The notes beneath the pieces are model-generated. The model was not told the DNA's origin, did no database searches, and saw only the letters and a list, made by a program, of their open reading frames with translations. A DNA stretch of 52,532 nucleotides from a bacterium (GTDB taxonomy: Bacteria; Vulcanimicrobiota; Vulcanimicrobiia; Vulcanimicrobiales; SCRA01), in assembly GCA_004297985.1 (NCBI GenBank), contig SCRA01000088.1, positions 1-52,532 of the forward strand, given 5' to 3'. Below are positions 1 through 8,275 of the stretch, piece by piece (within the stretch, counting starts at the first letter, position 1; each line of letters opens with the position of its first letter). The position numbers and the translations under genes were made by a program.

Positions 1-1188
1 GCCCAGCGCGCGATTGGCCTCAACGGTGTCCATGCCCTGATCCTGGAGCGCGTAGGCGCGCAGCTTGTTGGCCAGGCCGATGCCCCGCCCTTCCTGATGC
101 AGGTAGAGCAGGACGCCGCGGCCCTCCTTGGCGATCATCGAAAGAGCAGAATCGCGGTTGACGGCGCAGTCGCAGCGCATCGAGTGGAGGCCATCGCCCG
201 TCAGGCACTCCGAATGGACACGCACGAGCACGTTCTTCCCGTCTCCGATCTCTCCCATCACCATCGCCACGTGGCAGACTTCGTCGATGGCCGTCTCATA
301 TGCGACGCCGCGAAAGCGGCCGAAGGTCGTCGGCAAGTCGAACTCGGCGATGCGGTGGACCAGCTTCTCGTTGCGCATCCGGTAGGCGATGAGATCCTTG
401 ACGGTGATGATCTTGAGGTCATGCTGCTCGGCGAAGACCTCCAACTGCGGCAAGCGCGCCATGCTGCCATCCTCGTTCATGATCTCGCAGACCACGCCGG
501 CTGGATAGAAGCCAGCCAAGCGCGCAAGGTCGACGGCCGTCTCCGTGTGCGCCGCACGCACCAGCACGCCGCCTTCGCGCGCACGCAGCGGGAAGGTGTG
601 TCCCGGCCGCAGGAAGTCCGACGGCTTGGCGTGGGGATCGAGCAGCGCCTGAATGGTCGCGGCGCGGTCGTGCGCCGAGATGCCGGTGGTGGTCCGTCCG
701 CGCGCCTCGACGGAGACCGTGAACGCCGTCTCGTGCAGCGAGGTGTTGTCGTGCACCATCGCTGGTATCTGCAGTTCGTCCAGACGCTTGCCGATCATCG
801 GCATGCAGATCAGCCCTCCGGCCTCCTTGCGCATGAAGTTGACTGCCTCGGGGGTGACCATCTGAGCGGCCATGACGAGGTCGCCTTCGTTCTCCCGATC
901 CTCGTCGTCGAGCACGACGACCATCCTGCCGGCGCGAACGTCGGCAATGGCCTCCTCGATGGTATGCATGCGGCTTCTTTCATCGGCGTGCGGTGTAGGG
1001 GCGATGGACGGAAGGGCGCTCGCCAGTTTTCGCAGAGACGGGTACGACGGCTGGCGCCGGCCGGAGAGATAGTAGGAGATCGCGGCCTCGGTGAGGCCGG
1101 TGCGTTGCGCTAGGGCGACCGCCGTCAGTCCCGCGGCCTCCATTGCCTCGCGAAGGGAGCGAGCGAACTCCGTAGCCATCCCTCGCAT
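1..1188 (-). CDS. ribBA: HTH-RibBA fusion: DNA-binding domain + DHBP synthase + GTP cyclohydrolase II (partial, 3' end off window)
   Basis: Bifunctional riboflavin-pathway enzyme. RibB makes 3,4-dihydroxy-2-butanone 4-phosphate from ribulose 5-phosphate; RibA opens GTP. The frame is open from ATG 1188 (alternative ATG 1179) to the left edge without a stop. Residues about 5-60 form a Cro/C1-type helix-turn-helix ([20 protein letters not shown]). After a short linker comes MHTIEEA at 969, where a normal RibBA would begin. RibB motifs [22 protein letters not shown] and HTE follow, then RibA with [14 protein letters not shown] (zinc cysteines) and [12 protein letters not shown]. Lines of 60 bases are whole codons throughout, so the fusion needs no frameshift. 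GGGAG lies just upstream of 1188. The RibBA assignment is secure; that the HTH is translated as one chain is read directly, but starting at 969 remains possible. Confidence 0.9.
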   Translation of the reverse strand, partial: MRGMATEFARSLREAMEAAGLTAVALAQRTGLTEAAISYYLSGRRQPSYPSLRKLASALPSIAPTPHADERSRMHTIEEAIADVRAGRMVVVLDDEDRENEGDLVMAAQMVTPEAVNFMRKEAGGLICMPMIGKRLDELQIPAMVHDNTSLHETAFTVSVEARGRTTTGISAHDRAATIQALLDPHAKPSDFLRPGHTFPLRAREGGVLVRAAHTETAVDLARLAGFYPAGVVCEIMNEDGSMARLPQLEVFAEQHDLKIITVKDLIAYRMRNEKLVHRIAEFDLPTTFGRFRGVAYETAIDEVCHVAMVMGEIGDGKNVLVRVHSECLTGDGLHSMRCDCAVNRDSALSMIAKEGRGVLLYLHQEGRGIGLANKLRAYALQDQGMDTVEANRALG

Positions 1189-1198
1189 CGTACTCCCG

Positions 1199-1220
1199 AT
1201 TCTTAACAAGTGTCAAGAAT
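1199..1220. promoter_or_regulatory. 22-bp palindrome between ribBA and the Fur-family gene (operator candidate)
   Basis: Arms ATTCTTAACA (1199-1208) and TGTCAAGAAT (1211-1220) are inverted repeats with one mismatch and a 2-base spacer. The site lies 11 bases upstream of the HTH-RibBA start and about 40 bases upstream of the divergent Fur-family start. Symmetry and position fit a dimeric repressor. Candidate ligands are the HTH of RibBA itself or the neighbouring Fur-family protein; it does not closely match the classical Fur box. Confidence 0.55.
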
Positions 1221-1228
1221 CGCGCGCG

Positions 1229-1258
1229 TTGACACGGTAACGGCGCCCATGCTACCTT
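1229..1258 (+). promoter_or_regulatory. Promoter candidate for the Fur-family gene
   Basis: A perfect -35 TTGACA (1229-1234) is followed after 18 bases by TACCTT (1253-1258), a weak -10. Transcription would start at or next to the start codons at 1263/1269, and no Shine-Dalgarno sequence precedes them, so the message may be leaderless. Confidence 0.4.
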
Positions 1259-1262
1259 CTTG

Positions 1263-1664
1263 ATGAACATGACTTCCACTTTGGAGCCACGGCTTCCGCG
1301 GAATCACCGTCTCGTTCTGGATGTCGTGCACTCTAACGAGCAGCACGTGACCGTCGCCGACGTCTACGCCCTTGCGCGTGCCGTCAATCCAAAGATCGGC
1401 TATACCACGGTCTATCGCGCGCTACAGCGCCTGGCGGAGCTAAGGCTGATCCGCTCCTTTCCGTCCGTCGATGGAAAGCACACGATCTACGACCGGGAGA
1501 CGCGAGAGCACGGCCACTTCGCCTGCGAGCGCTGCGGTACGTTGATCGACGTCGAGCTCACCGTTCCCGAGGAGCTCTGGCGCCCTTTCGCGCTCGCGCA
1601 CGGCGTGGAGGTTCACAGCCCCTCCCTGCTCCTCAAGGGGCTATGCGCGAACTGTCGGCGCTAG
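1263..1664 (+). CDS. Fur-family transcriptional regulator
   Basis: Metal- or peroxide-sensing repressor of the Fur/Zur/PerR family, 133 aa. The N-terminal winged helix contains TTVYRALQRLAELRLI, the family recognition helix. The C-terminal dimerisation domain has HGHFACERCG and a final GLCANC, giving the two CxxC pairs of the structural zinc site. Starts at TTG 1260, ATG 1263 and ATG 1269 are all possible. It is divergent from HTH-RibBA, and its 3' end overlaps the convergent thioesterase gene by 32 bases. Whether it senses iron, zinc or peroxide cannot be decided from the sequence. Confidence 0.9.
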   Translation: MNMTSTLEPRLPRNHRLVLDVVHSNEQHVTVADVYALARAVNPKIGYTTVYRALQRLAELRLIRSFPSVDGKHTIYDRETREHGHFACERCGTLIDVELTVPEELWRPFALAHGVEVHSPSLLLKGLCANCRR

Positions 1665-2082
1665 CGACCCGGTAGGGTTCCAGCGCGGCCACGACCGCCG
1701 CCGGCAACGGCTGCGACGTCAGCGTCTCCCGCCCCACGCATGCCACCACCATCGCCGCTAACGCGCACTGGCGCTTGCGCTCCTCGCTCCAGATCTCCAT
1801 GCGCAACGTGATGCTCGACGTACCGATGCGCTCGATCGTCGTGCGCACCTCCAGCATCTCGTCGAGGCGAGCCGGCGCGAAGAAGTCGAACTCCAGATGG
1901 ACGCGCGGCAGCCAGATGTCGAAGCGGTCGAAGATCTCGCTATAGGGCAGGCCGACGTCGCGCAGCAGCTCCGTCTCCGCCAGCTCGATGAAGCGCACGT
2001 AGGCCCCAAAGTAGATGATCTCCGCGCCGTCGACCTCGCTCCAACGAACGCGGTCGCGCACGCTGAAGACGTTGCCGCTCAC
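1633..2082 (-). CDS. YbgC/4HBT-family acyl-CoA thioesterase
   Basis: Hot-dog-fold thioesterase of about 149 aa. The N-terminal stretch RVRWSEVDGAEIIYFGAYVR matches the YbgC/4-hydroxybenzoyl-CoA thioesterase signature, including the catalytic Asp in the position of DTDxxGVVYY. I place the start at GTG 2082, which overlaps the stop of the upstream membrane-protein gene (GTGA); a longer frame upstream lacks conserved sequence. Last gene of the comF-ribD-ribE operon. The thioester substrate is unknown. Confidence 0.8.
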   Translation of the reverse strand: MSGNVFSVRDRVRWSEVDGAEIIYFGAYVRFIELAETELLRDVGLPYSEIFDRFDIWLPRVHLEFDFFAPARLDEMLEVRTTIERIGTSSITLRMEIWSEERKRQCALAAMVVACVGRETLTSQPLPAAVVAALEPYRVASADSSRIAP

Positions 2083-2342
2083 GTGCGCCTCCGCATCGTC
2101 GCGAGGATCGCCGGAACCATCATGATCAGCCCGGCGATCTCGCCCAAGAGCTCCCACGGGACCGGAGCGAATGCCGAAGCGCCGTAGACGATGACGCCGC
2201 TAAAGAGCAGCAGCATCCGCTGTCGAGGCGCCACGCGCGGGTTGGCCTCGCGAAGCCGTTCGTAGAAAAACAACGCGGTGACCAAACCCACCACGCCAAA
2301 CACCAGGACGATGATGCGCACCGCCCAGAGGAAATCGCTCAC
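2079..2342 (-). CDS. Small membrane protein, unknown function
   Basis: Protein of 87 aa with three hydrophobic segments: one near the start (WAVRIIVLVFGVVGLVTALFF), one in the middle (RMLLLFSGVIVYGASAF) and one near the end (GEIAGLIMMVPAIL), with an RRR tail. The start is GTG 2342, coupled to the ribE stop by a GTGA overlap, and its own stop overlaps the thioesterase start the same way. I recognise no family. Its place inside a riboflavin operon makes a flavin-related or envelope role possible but unproven. Confidence 0.65.
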   Translation of the reverse strand: MSDFLWAVRIIVLVFGVVGLVTALFFYERLREANPRVAPRQRMLLLFSGVIVYGASAFAPVPWELLGEIAGLIMMVPAILATMRRRT

Positions 2343-2944
2343 GCTCTGCTCTCCATCATTGCCGCCACGGCCGCCGCGGCATAGCGCGCCAACGGATCGA
2401 CCTCGACATTCACGCGCCCCCCGACGCCCTTGGCGCCAAAGGTCGTGCGCCGAGCCGTCTCCGGAATCAACGCGATCTCGAACCACCCGCCATCCGCCGA
2501 AGCGATCGTGAGACTCACGCCGTCGAGGGCTACGAAGGCTTTCTCCACCAGCATCGGCGCCAAGCTAGGCGGACGCGCGAGGCGCACGCGCCAACCCTGC
2601 CCTTCGACCTCCTTGGACACGATCTCGGTGCACGCGTCGACGTGGCCGTAGACGAAGTGGCCGCCCACGCGGTCACCTAGACGCAGCGAGCCTTCGAGAT
2701 TCACTCCGTCGTCCGGCGCGAGTGCATCCAAGTTCGAGCGCGCCAGCGTCTCCGGAACGACATCGGCAGCGAAACCCTCGGCGTCAACCTCCACGGCGGT
2801 CAGACAGACGCCGTTGACGGCGATCGAGTCCTTCGCCTCGATGCCCTCCGCCCGCAGGGTCGGAGAGGAGATACGCAGGCGCAGGCCTCCGTCGCGCAGC
2901 ACCTCGCGCACGCAACCTTGGTGGGCGATCAATCCCGTGAACAT
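2339..2944 (-). CDS. ribE: Riboflavin synthase alpha chain
   Basis: Dismutates two 6,7-dimethyl-8-ribityllumazines to riboflavin. At 201 aa it has the usual length and the expected internal repeat: N-terminal MFTGLIAHQGCV with DSIAVNGVCLTAV, and a second half with GGHFVYGHVD and KAFVALDGVSLTI. The ATG at 2944 gives the canonical MFTGLI start and overlaps the end of ribD by 16 bases, so translation is probably coupled. Cytoplasmic, homotrimeric by family knowledge. RibH (lumazine synthase) is not in the window. Confidence 0.95.
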   Translation of the reverse strand: MFTGLIAHQGCVREVLRDGGLRLRISSPTLRAEGIEAKDSIAVNGVCLTAVEVDAEGFAADVVPETLARSNLDALAPDDGVNLEGSLRLGDRVGGHFVYGHVDACTEIVSKEVEGQGWRVRLARPPSLAPMLVEKAFVALDGVSLTIASADGGWFEIALIPETARRTTFGAKGVGGRVNVEVDPLARYAAAAVAAMMESRA

Positions 2945-4035
2945 CCGTCCTCCGTCTGCAGCCTTCCCGAGAGATAGGCATCCGCGCCAAGCGCCCGCAC
3001 CTCGTCGAAGTGCCAACCCCCGAAGTCGAGCTCCTCGTCCCCCCCGACCGAGGAGGCCGCCCCGGCGCCGGCGATCACCACCGGCGCGATCAGCCAGTGA
3101 AGGCGATCCACCAACCCGCGCGCGAGCAGGCCTGCCGCCAGCGTCGGCCCTCCTTCGCACAGCACGCTGCGAATCCCCATCGCCTTGAGCGCGCGCAGGG
3201 CCGCCCCGAGATCCAAGCGGCCCCGCTCGTCGTCGGCATAGACCACGCGCGCCAACGGCTCGAGCGCGCGAAACGTCTCCGCTCGTCCGCGCGGCGCGAG
3301 AATCACCGTCTCTACGTTAGATTCGCGCCGCAGCACGCGGCGGTCTAAGGGAATCGGCTCGCGCTCGCAGACCACGATGCGGCGATAGGGAACGCGGCGT
3401 GCATGCGCAGGGCGTACCGTCAGTTGCGGGTCGTCCACGCGTACCGTGCCTGCGCCTACCATCACGGCGTCGTGCTCGATGCGCAGGCTGCGCACGAGCG
3501 CGCGCGCCTCTTCGCCGGTCAGCCAGCGCCTCATGCCGCCGCGCGCTGCGATCGCCCCGTTGACGGCCGTGGCCATCTTGAGCGCCACGTATGGCCGGTC
3601 GGTGGCGGCGGCGACAGCGAACGCCTCGATCAGACGCCGCGCCTCGCGCATCTGCGCATCGGTGGCCTCGATGCCGGCGCTGCGCAGGTACTCCGCGCCG
3701 CCGGCGGCCCGCGCATTGGGGTCGCGCACGCCGAAGACCACGCGCGCCACCCCGCGTTCCGCAAGCTCGCGCGTGCAGGGCCCCGTGCGGCCCTGGTGAT
3801 TGCACGGCTCCAGCGAGACGTAGGCGGTGGCCCCACGCGCCTGCCCCCCCGCCGCGGCCAGCGCCTCCACTTCGGCGTGTGCGAGGCCCGCGCCGCGGTG
3901 CCAGCCTTCACCGACGATCTCACCTCCACGCACCAGCACCGCGCCTACCGGGGGGTTGGGCGAGACGTCGCCCAGGCCGTGGCGCGCCAGCGCGCAGGCG
4001 CGACGAAGATAGTGCAGATCGTCCTCGGAGAGCAT
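2929..4035 (-). CDS. ribD: Bifunctional diaminohydroxyphosphoribosylaminopyrimidine deaminase / reductase
   Basis: Second and third steps of riboflavin synthesis, 368 aa. The N-terminal deaminase domain (about 1-145) has the zinc motif HAEVEAL with catalytic Glu, and PCNHQGRTGPC. The C-terminal reductase (about 146-368) begins RPYVALKMATAVNG and carries GAGTVRVDDPQLTVR and LCEGGPTLA. It sits 17 bases downstream of comF and overlaps ribE. Length and motifs are normal. Confidence 0.96.
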   Translation of the reverse strand: MLSEDDLHYLRRACALARHGLGDVSPNPPVGAVLVRGGEIVGEGWHRGAGLAHAEVEALAAAGGQARGATAYVSLEPCNHQGRTGPCTRELAERGVARVVFGVRDPNARAAGGAEYLRSAGIEATDAQMREARRLIEAFAVAAATDRPYVALKMATAVNGAIAARGGMRRWLTGEEARALVRSLRIEHDAVMVGAGTVRVDDPQLTVRPAHARRVPYRRIVVCEREPIPLDRRVLRRESNVETVILAPRGRAETFRALEPLARVVYADDERGRLDLGAALRALKAMGIRSVLCEGGPTLAAGLLARGLVDRLHWLIAPVVIAGAGAASSVGGDEELDFGGWHFDEVRALGADAYLSGRLQTEDGCSRD

Positions 4036-4052
4036 CGTGCGGCTCGCTTCGC

Positions 4053-4634
4053 TCAGCGCGGCGAGCGCTCCGCCCGCGCGAGCACGGCCGCCTCAACCGC
4101 GAGGGCACCGGCCTCGCGCAGCGCCCGTGCGCAGGCTAAGAGCGTTCCGCCCGTCGAGCAGACGTCGTCCACCACGAGCACGCGGCGGCCCGCCACATCG
4201 CCGCCGGAGAAACGCACGCGCCGCGCTAAGCGTTCGGCGCGCCCCGCACCGCGCTGGCTCGCACCCTCGAGGCACAGGCTGACCGAGGCCCCGCCCAACG
4301 CACGAGCCAGCAGCAGTGCCTGATCGAATCCGCGAGTCCCACGACGGTGCGCCGCCGTGGGAGCCGCTGCGATCGCCCCGTCGACGTGCCCTACGACGTC
4401 CGCTAGGCACCTCCCCAACGTCTGCGCGACGTCGCGCCGCCCGCGCTTCATCGCCAGCACCGCCAAGCGCAGCGGCCCCTCGTAGCGGCCGAGCGCCACG
4501 ACTTCCAGCGGCGGCGTGCCGGTGAGCGAGAAGCACTCCGGTGCCAGGGTCGCGGCGCAGTCCAAGCAGAATCCGCTGCCTCGGCGGCGGCAAGCGCCGC
4601 AACGCGCCGGCAGGAGCAACGCAAGCATATCCAT
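4053..4634 (-). CDS. ComF-family phosphoribosyltransferase-like protein
   Basis: Protein of 193 aa. The N-terminal half has two cysteine pairs typical of ComF zinc binding (CGACRRRGSGFCLDC); the C-terminal half has the PRPP-loop motif VLVVDDVCSTGGT. Starts at ATG 4634 or 4628; AGAGGA six bases upstream favours 4634. ComF proteins take part in DNA uptake in naturally competent bacteria, but many genomes carry one without other competence genes. First gene of the rib operon, divergent from the exporter adaptor gene. Confidence 0.85.
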   Translation of the reverse strand: MDMLALLLPARCGACRRRGSGFCLDCAATLAPECFSLTGTPPLEVVALGRYEGPLRLAVLAMKRGRRDVAQTLGRCLADVVGHVDGAIAAAPTAAHRRGTRGFDQALLLARALGGASVSLCLEGASQRGAGRAERLARRVRFSGGDVAGRRVLVVDDVCSTGGTLLACARALREAGALAVEAAVLARAERSPR

Positions 4635-4761
4635 CGGGAGTCCTCTGCGTAACCGAGCGACGAGCGCAAGCTTGAATCCGTCATGAATTTCTGATGATTC
4701 GGGCACCGAAAGGTACGATTCTCGGCGAAAACACAGCAAGTCAAGGAAGAATGGGAAGGCC

Positions 4762-6243
4762 ATGCGACGTACTCTCGCCATCGCCGCCGCCGTCACCGTG
4801 ATCGTGATCGCCGCCGCCACCTTCCTCATTCGGGCCAGGGGTCACGCTTCGGCGCCGCACTACGTCACCGTTCCGGCCTCGTACAGCGACATCGTCTCGA
4901 CCGTGAACGAAACGGGTATCGTGAACCCCGTGAACGAGGTCCAGGTCGGCACACAGGTCTCGGGGACCATCGAGAAGTTATATGTCGACTACAACTCGAT
5001 CGTCAAGGCCGGCCAGGTGCTGGCCGTGCTCGAGCCCACCAGTTTCCAGGCTGCCGACATGCAGGCACGCGGCACGCTCGCCGCGGCGCAGGCGCAGGCC
5101 GCCGGCCAGAGCAGCACGGTTCAGCAGTCCGAAGCGAACGTCCAAGCGGCACTGGCTACCGAGCAGCAGCAGCGCGCGAACGCGCAAGCGGCGCAGGCGA
5201 ACGTCGTCAAGGCCCAAGCGCAGCTGAGACTCGACGCTACGACGGTCGCGCGCGACAAGAGCCTACTCGCGCAGGGCTATATCTCGCAGAGTCAGGCGGA
5301 CACCGACACCACCACGCTTGCCAGCGATGAAGCGGCATCGCTTGCGGCGCAGGCCGCGCTCACGGCAGCGAACGCTCAGGCGAAGGCCGCCGCTTCTCAG
5401 GTGAAGAGCGCGCAGGCGGCGCGCAGCGCGGCCGCCTATCAGGGACAGGCAATCGCGGGCCAGATCGAATCCAACAGCGGTCAAGTGCAGATGGCCGCGT
5501 ACAATCTCTCGCGCACGGTCATCCACAGCCCGATCGACGGGATCGTCGTCTCGCGCGGCGTCAGCGTGGGGCAGACCGTCGCAGCATCGTTCCAGACGCC
5601 GACGCTGTTCGTCATTGCGTCATCCTTGAAGGACATGCAGGTCGACGTCTCAGTCGACGAGGCCGACGTCGGCAACCTGCACACGGGAGATCCGGCCACC
5701 ATTACCGTGCCGGCCTTCCCCAATGTAACCTTCCGCGGAACCGTGCAGCAAGTGCGCGTCAATCCGACCGTCACCTCGAACGTGGTGACCTACGATGCCG
5801 TTGTCGCCGCCCACGACGACTCCGCTCGGCTGATGCCGGGCATGACGGCAAACGTCACGATACAAGTGGCCAAGCATGCGCACGCGCTGACCGTGCCGAC
5901 CTCGGCGCTGCTCTACCGCCCGGTCGCAAGCGACCCTGCGATCTCGGGGCCAACCCGCTCAGCCGGTGCCCGGTCCGGCTCTCGAGCCGGGTCGCCGTCC
6001 GGAGCCCCCGCTGCAGCCACTACGCCCGCGCCCATCTCCGGCGCGCCCGGCTCACAGGTGACGCTGACCGCCCTGCGCGACGGGAGGCCCGTTGCCGTAC
6101 CGGCTGTGATCGGCCTCTCCGACGGGACGAACGTGGAGGTCACATCCGGCGATCTCCATGAAGGCGACGCCGTGGTCGTGGCCGCGCTCCAACAGCACCG
6201 CATCCAAAGCTCTTCACCGTTTGGCGGCCCAGGTGGACGGTAA
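4762..6243 (+). CDS. MacA-like periplasmic adaptor of an ABC exporter (HlyD family)
   Basis: Membrane-fusion protein of 493 aa. An N-terminal signal anchor (about residues 5-24) is followed by a lipoyl half-motif, a long Ala/Gln-rich coiled-coil hairpin (about 95-245), a second lipoyl half ([19 protein letters not shown]), a beta-barrel domain and a C-terminal membrane-proximal domain. About residues 390-430 form an unusual Pro/Ser/Gly/Ala-rich insertion. The ATPase and permease genes follow in the same transcript. An outer-membrane TolC partner is not in the window. Confidence 0.9.
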   Translation: MRRTLAIAAAVTVIVIAAATFLIRARGHASAPHYVTVPASYSDIVSTVNETGIVNPVNEVQVGTQVSGTIEKLYVDYNSIVKAGQVLAVLEPTSFQAADMQARGTLAAAQAQAAGQSSTVQQSEANVQAALATEQQQRANAQAAQANVVKAQAQLRLDATTVARDKSLLAQGYISQSQADTDTTTLASDEAASLAAQAALTAANAQAKAAASQVKSAQAARSAAAYQGQAIAGQIESNSGQVQMAAYNLSRTVIHSPIDGIVVSRGVSVGQTVAASFQTPTLFVIASSLKDMQVDVSVDEADVGNLHTGDPATITVPAFPNVTFRGTVQQVRVNPTVTSNVVTYDAVVAAHDDSARLMPGMTANVTIQVAKHAHALTVPTSALLYRPVASDPAISGPTRSAGARSGSRAGSPSGAPAAATTPAPISGAPGSQVTLTALRDGRPVAVPAVIGLSDGTNVEVTSGDLHEGDAVVVAALQQHRIQSSSPFGGPGGR

Positions 6244-7030
6244 GACGCCGCATACCGTTCCCGTCATCGTCACGCACGATCTGACGAAGACCTACCGCCT
6301 CGGCGCAGTGGACGTCCCGGCGCTGCGCGGCGTGAGTCTGGAAGTGCGGCGCGGTGAGTTCGTAGCCGTCATGGGTCACTCGGGCTCCGGAAAGTCGACG
6401 TTCATGAACCTACTGGGTTGTCTGGACCGCCCGACGTCCGGATCGTACCTGCTGGATGGGCGCGACGTAGCACGCGTCTCGCGAGACGAGTTGGCGGAGA
6501 TCCGCAATCGCTACATCGGCTTCGTCTTCCAAGGCTTCAACTTATTGGCGAAGACCACGGCGCTGGAGAACGTGGAACTTCCGATGCTCTACGCCGGCAT
6601 ATCGGCAGAGGTACGCCGCCAGCGCGCGCGCGCCGCGCTGGAAGCCGTCGGCCTGGGAGACCGTCTCGATCACCGGCCGACGGAGCTCTCCGGCGGACAG
6701 CAGCAACGCGTCGCCATCGCACGCGCCTTGGCGGGGGAGCCGGCGCTGATCCTGGCTGACGAGCCGACAGGCAACCTCGACTCACACAGCAGCGATGAGA
6801 TCATGGAGATCTTCCGCGGACTCAATCGCGAGCGCGGCATCACCATCGTGCTGGTGACCCACGAGGCCGATGTCGCCGCCTGGGCGGAGCGCACGATCTT
6901 CTTCCGCGACGGCCTGGTCGCCGACGACCGGCAGAGAGACCCGTTCGCGAGCCGGCGCGAGGGCGCGGGAATCGTTCAAGCAATGGGGTCCCCACGATCG
7001 AAGCGCAGCGAAGTACGTGGTGAACGATGA
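6233..7030 (+). CDS. MacB-type ABC transporter ATPase
   Basis: Cytoplasmic ATPase of 265 aa from the LolD/MacB group. Walker [11 protein letters not shown]-loop VFQGFNLL, signature [15 protein letters not shown], Walker [10 protein letters not shown] and the switch His in THEAD are all present. GTG 6233 overlaps the adaptor's end by 11 bases; an ATG at 6158 would give a longer but implausible N-terminus. The C-terminus extends about 35 aa past the usual fold with a basic tail. Its stop overlaps the permease start (ATGA). Confidence 0.93.
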   Translation: MDGKTPHTVPVIVTHDLTKTYRLGAVDVPALRGVSLEVRRGEFVAVMGHSGSGKSTFMNLLGCLDRPTSGSYLLDGRDVARVSRDELAEIRNRYIGFVFQGFNLLAKTTALENVELPMLYAGISAEVRRQRARAALEAVGLGDRLDHRPTELSGGQQQRVAIARALAGEPALILADEPTGNLDSHSSDEIMEIFRGLNRERGITIVLVTHEADVAAWAERTIFFRDGLVADDRQRDPFASRREGAGIVQAMGSPRSKRSEVRGER

Positions 7031-8244
7031 GCTTGATGAGTCTGGCGACCGTTGCTTGGCGCGCACTGCAGCAGAACGCGATGCGCTCGCTGCTGACGAT
7101 GCTCGGAGTAATCATCGGCGTCGCCGCCGTGATCACCTCGATGGCGATCGGCACGGGCGCCCGCGCCGCCGTCTCGGCGCAACTTCAGCGGCTGGGAAGC
7201 AACCTCATCATCGTCGTGCCCGGCAACGCGACCAGCAATGGCGTCAGCCTCGGCCTAGGCGCGCGCCAGTCGCTAAAACTCAACGATGCGACGGCCATCG
7301 GCCGCGAGGTACCGGCGGTGGCCGGCGTCGCCCCGCAGGCCAATACGAATGCGCAGGTGGTCTCCGGCAACCAGAACTGGTCCACGTCTATCGTAGGTAC
7401 GACGCCGGCCTGGTTGCGCGTGCAGAACTGGGCCGTTGCGCAGGGTCGCTTCTTCACGGGGCAAGAGGTGACCAACGCCGCAAAGGTCTGCGTGCTAGGC
7501 CAGACCGTGGAACAGAATCTCTTCCCCAACGGTGATGCCGCCGGCAGCACGGTGGTCATCAAAAATGTGCCCTTCCAAGTGGTCGGCATCCTCGAATCCA
7601 AGGGACAGTCGGGCTTCGGGCGCGATCAAGACGACCAAGTGATCGTGCCGGTCACCTCGATGCAACTGCGGCTCACGGGACAGAATTGGTTGGGCTCTAT
7701 CTCGATCTCCGCGCAGAGTCCGGATGCCGTCGACGCGGTGATCTCCTCCACTCAGGCATTGCTGCGCCTGCGCCACCACGTGTTGGCCCGCGCTCCCAAC
7801 GACTTTCAGGTCCGCAATATCGCCAACGTCCTGGAGGCGGCGAACGCGACCTCGCAGATCCAGACGCTGCTGCTCGATGCCGTCGCCGCCGTCTCGCTCA
7901 TCGTCGGCGGAATCGGCATTATGAACATCATGCTGGTTTCGGTCACTGAGCGCACGCGCGAGATCGGGATACGCATGGCTGTCGGCGCGAAGGAGCGTCA
8001 CATCATGCTGCAGTTTCTGGTCGAGGCGGTGGCCCTGGCACTGGCCGGCGGCATCATCGGCATCGTGCTGGGCGTAGGCGCCTCGCTCTTGACCTCGCGC
8101 GTAGCGGGTTGGGACGTGATCGTCTCGACGCCTTCGATCGTGCTGGCGTTCGGGTTCTCCGCGCTGATCGGAATCGTCTTCGGCTTCTACCCAGCACGGA
8201 GCGCCTCGCTCCTCAACCCCATCGAGGCGCTCCGGCACGAGTAA
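7027..8244 (+). CDS. MacB-type ABC transporter permease (FtsX domain)
   Basis: Integral membrane protein of 405 aa: one N-terminal transmembrane helix ([19 protein letters not shown]), a large periplasmic MacB core domain (about 45-270), then three C-terminal helices of the FtsX fold, including the conserved [20 protein letters not shown]. With the two genes before it this forms a tripartite MacAB-like exporter for a peptide, lipid or antibiotic-like substrate (family inference). The gene ends 31 bases before the convergent pyrophosphorylase. Confidence 0.93.
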   Translation: MSLMSLATVAWRALQQNAMRSLLTMLGVIIGVAAVITSMAIGTGARAAVSAQLQRLGSNLIIVVPGNATSNGVSLGLGARQSLKLNDATAIGREVPAVAGVAPQANTNAQVVSGNQNWSTSIVGTTPAWLRVQNWAVAQGRFFTGQEVTNAAKVCVLGQTVEQNLFPNGDAAGSTVVIKNVPFQVVGILESKGQSGFGRDQDDQVIVPVTSMQLRLTGQNWLGSISISAQSPDAVDAVISSTQALLRLRHHVLARAPNDFQVRNIANVLEAANATSQIQTLLLDAVAAVSLIVGGIGIMNIMLVSVTERTREIGIRMAVGAKERHIMLQFLVEAVALALAGGIIGIVLGVGASLLTSRVAGWDVIVSTPSIVLAFGFSALIGIVFGFYPARSASLLNPIEALRHE

Positions 8245-8275
8245 CGGGTATGCTGTCAGGCGACGGCGAGAGGAG

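Noticed and set aside
97-1113. Long plus-strand open frame
   Set aside because: It is the antisense of ribBA; only the minus strand shows RibB/RibA motifs. High GC creates many such shadow frames across the window.
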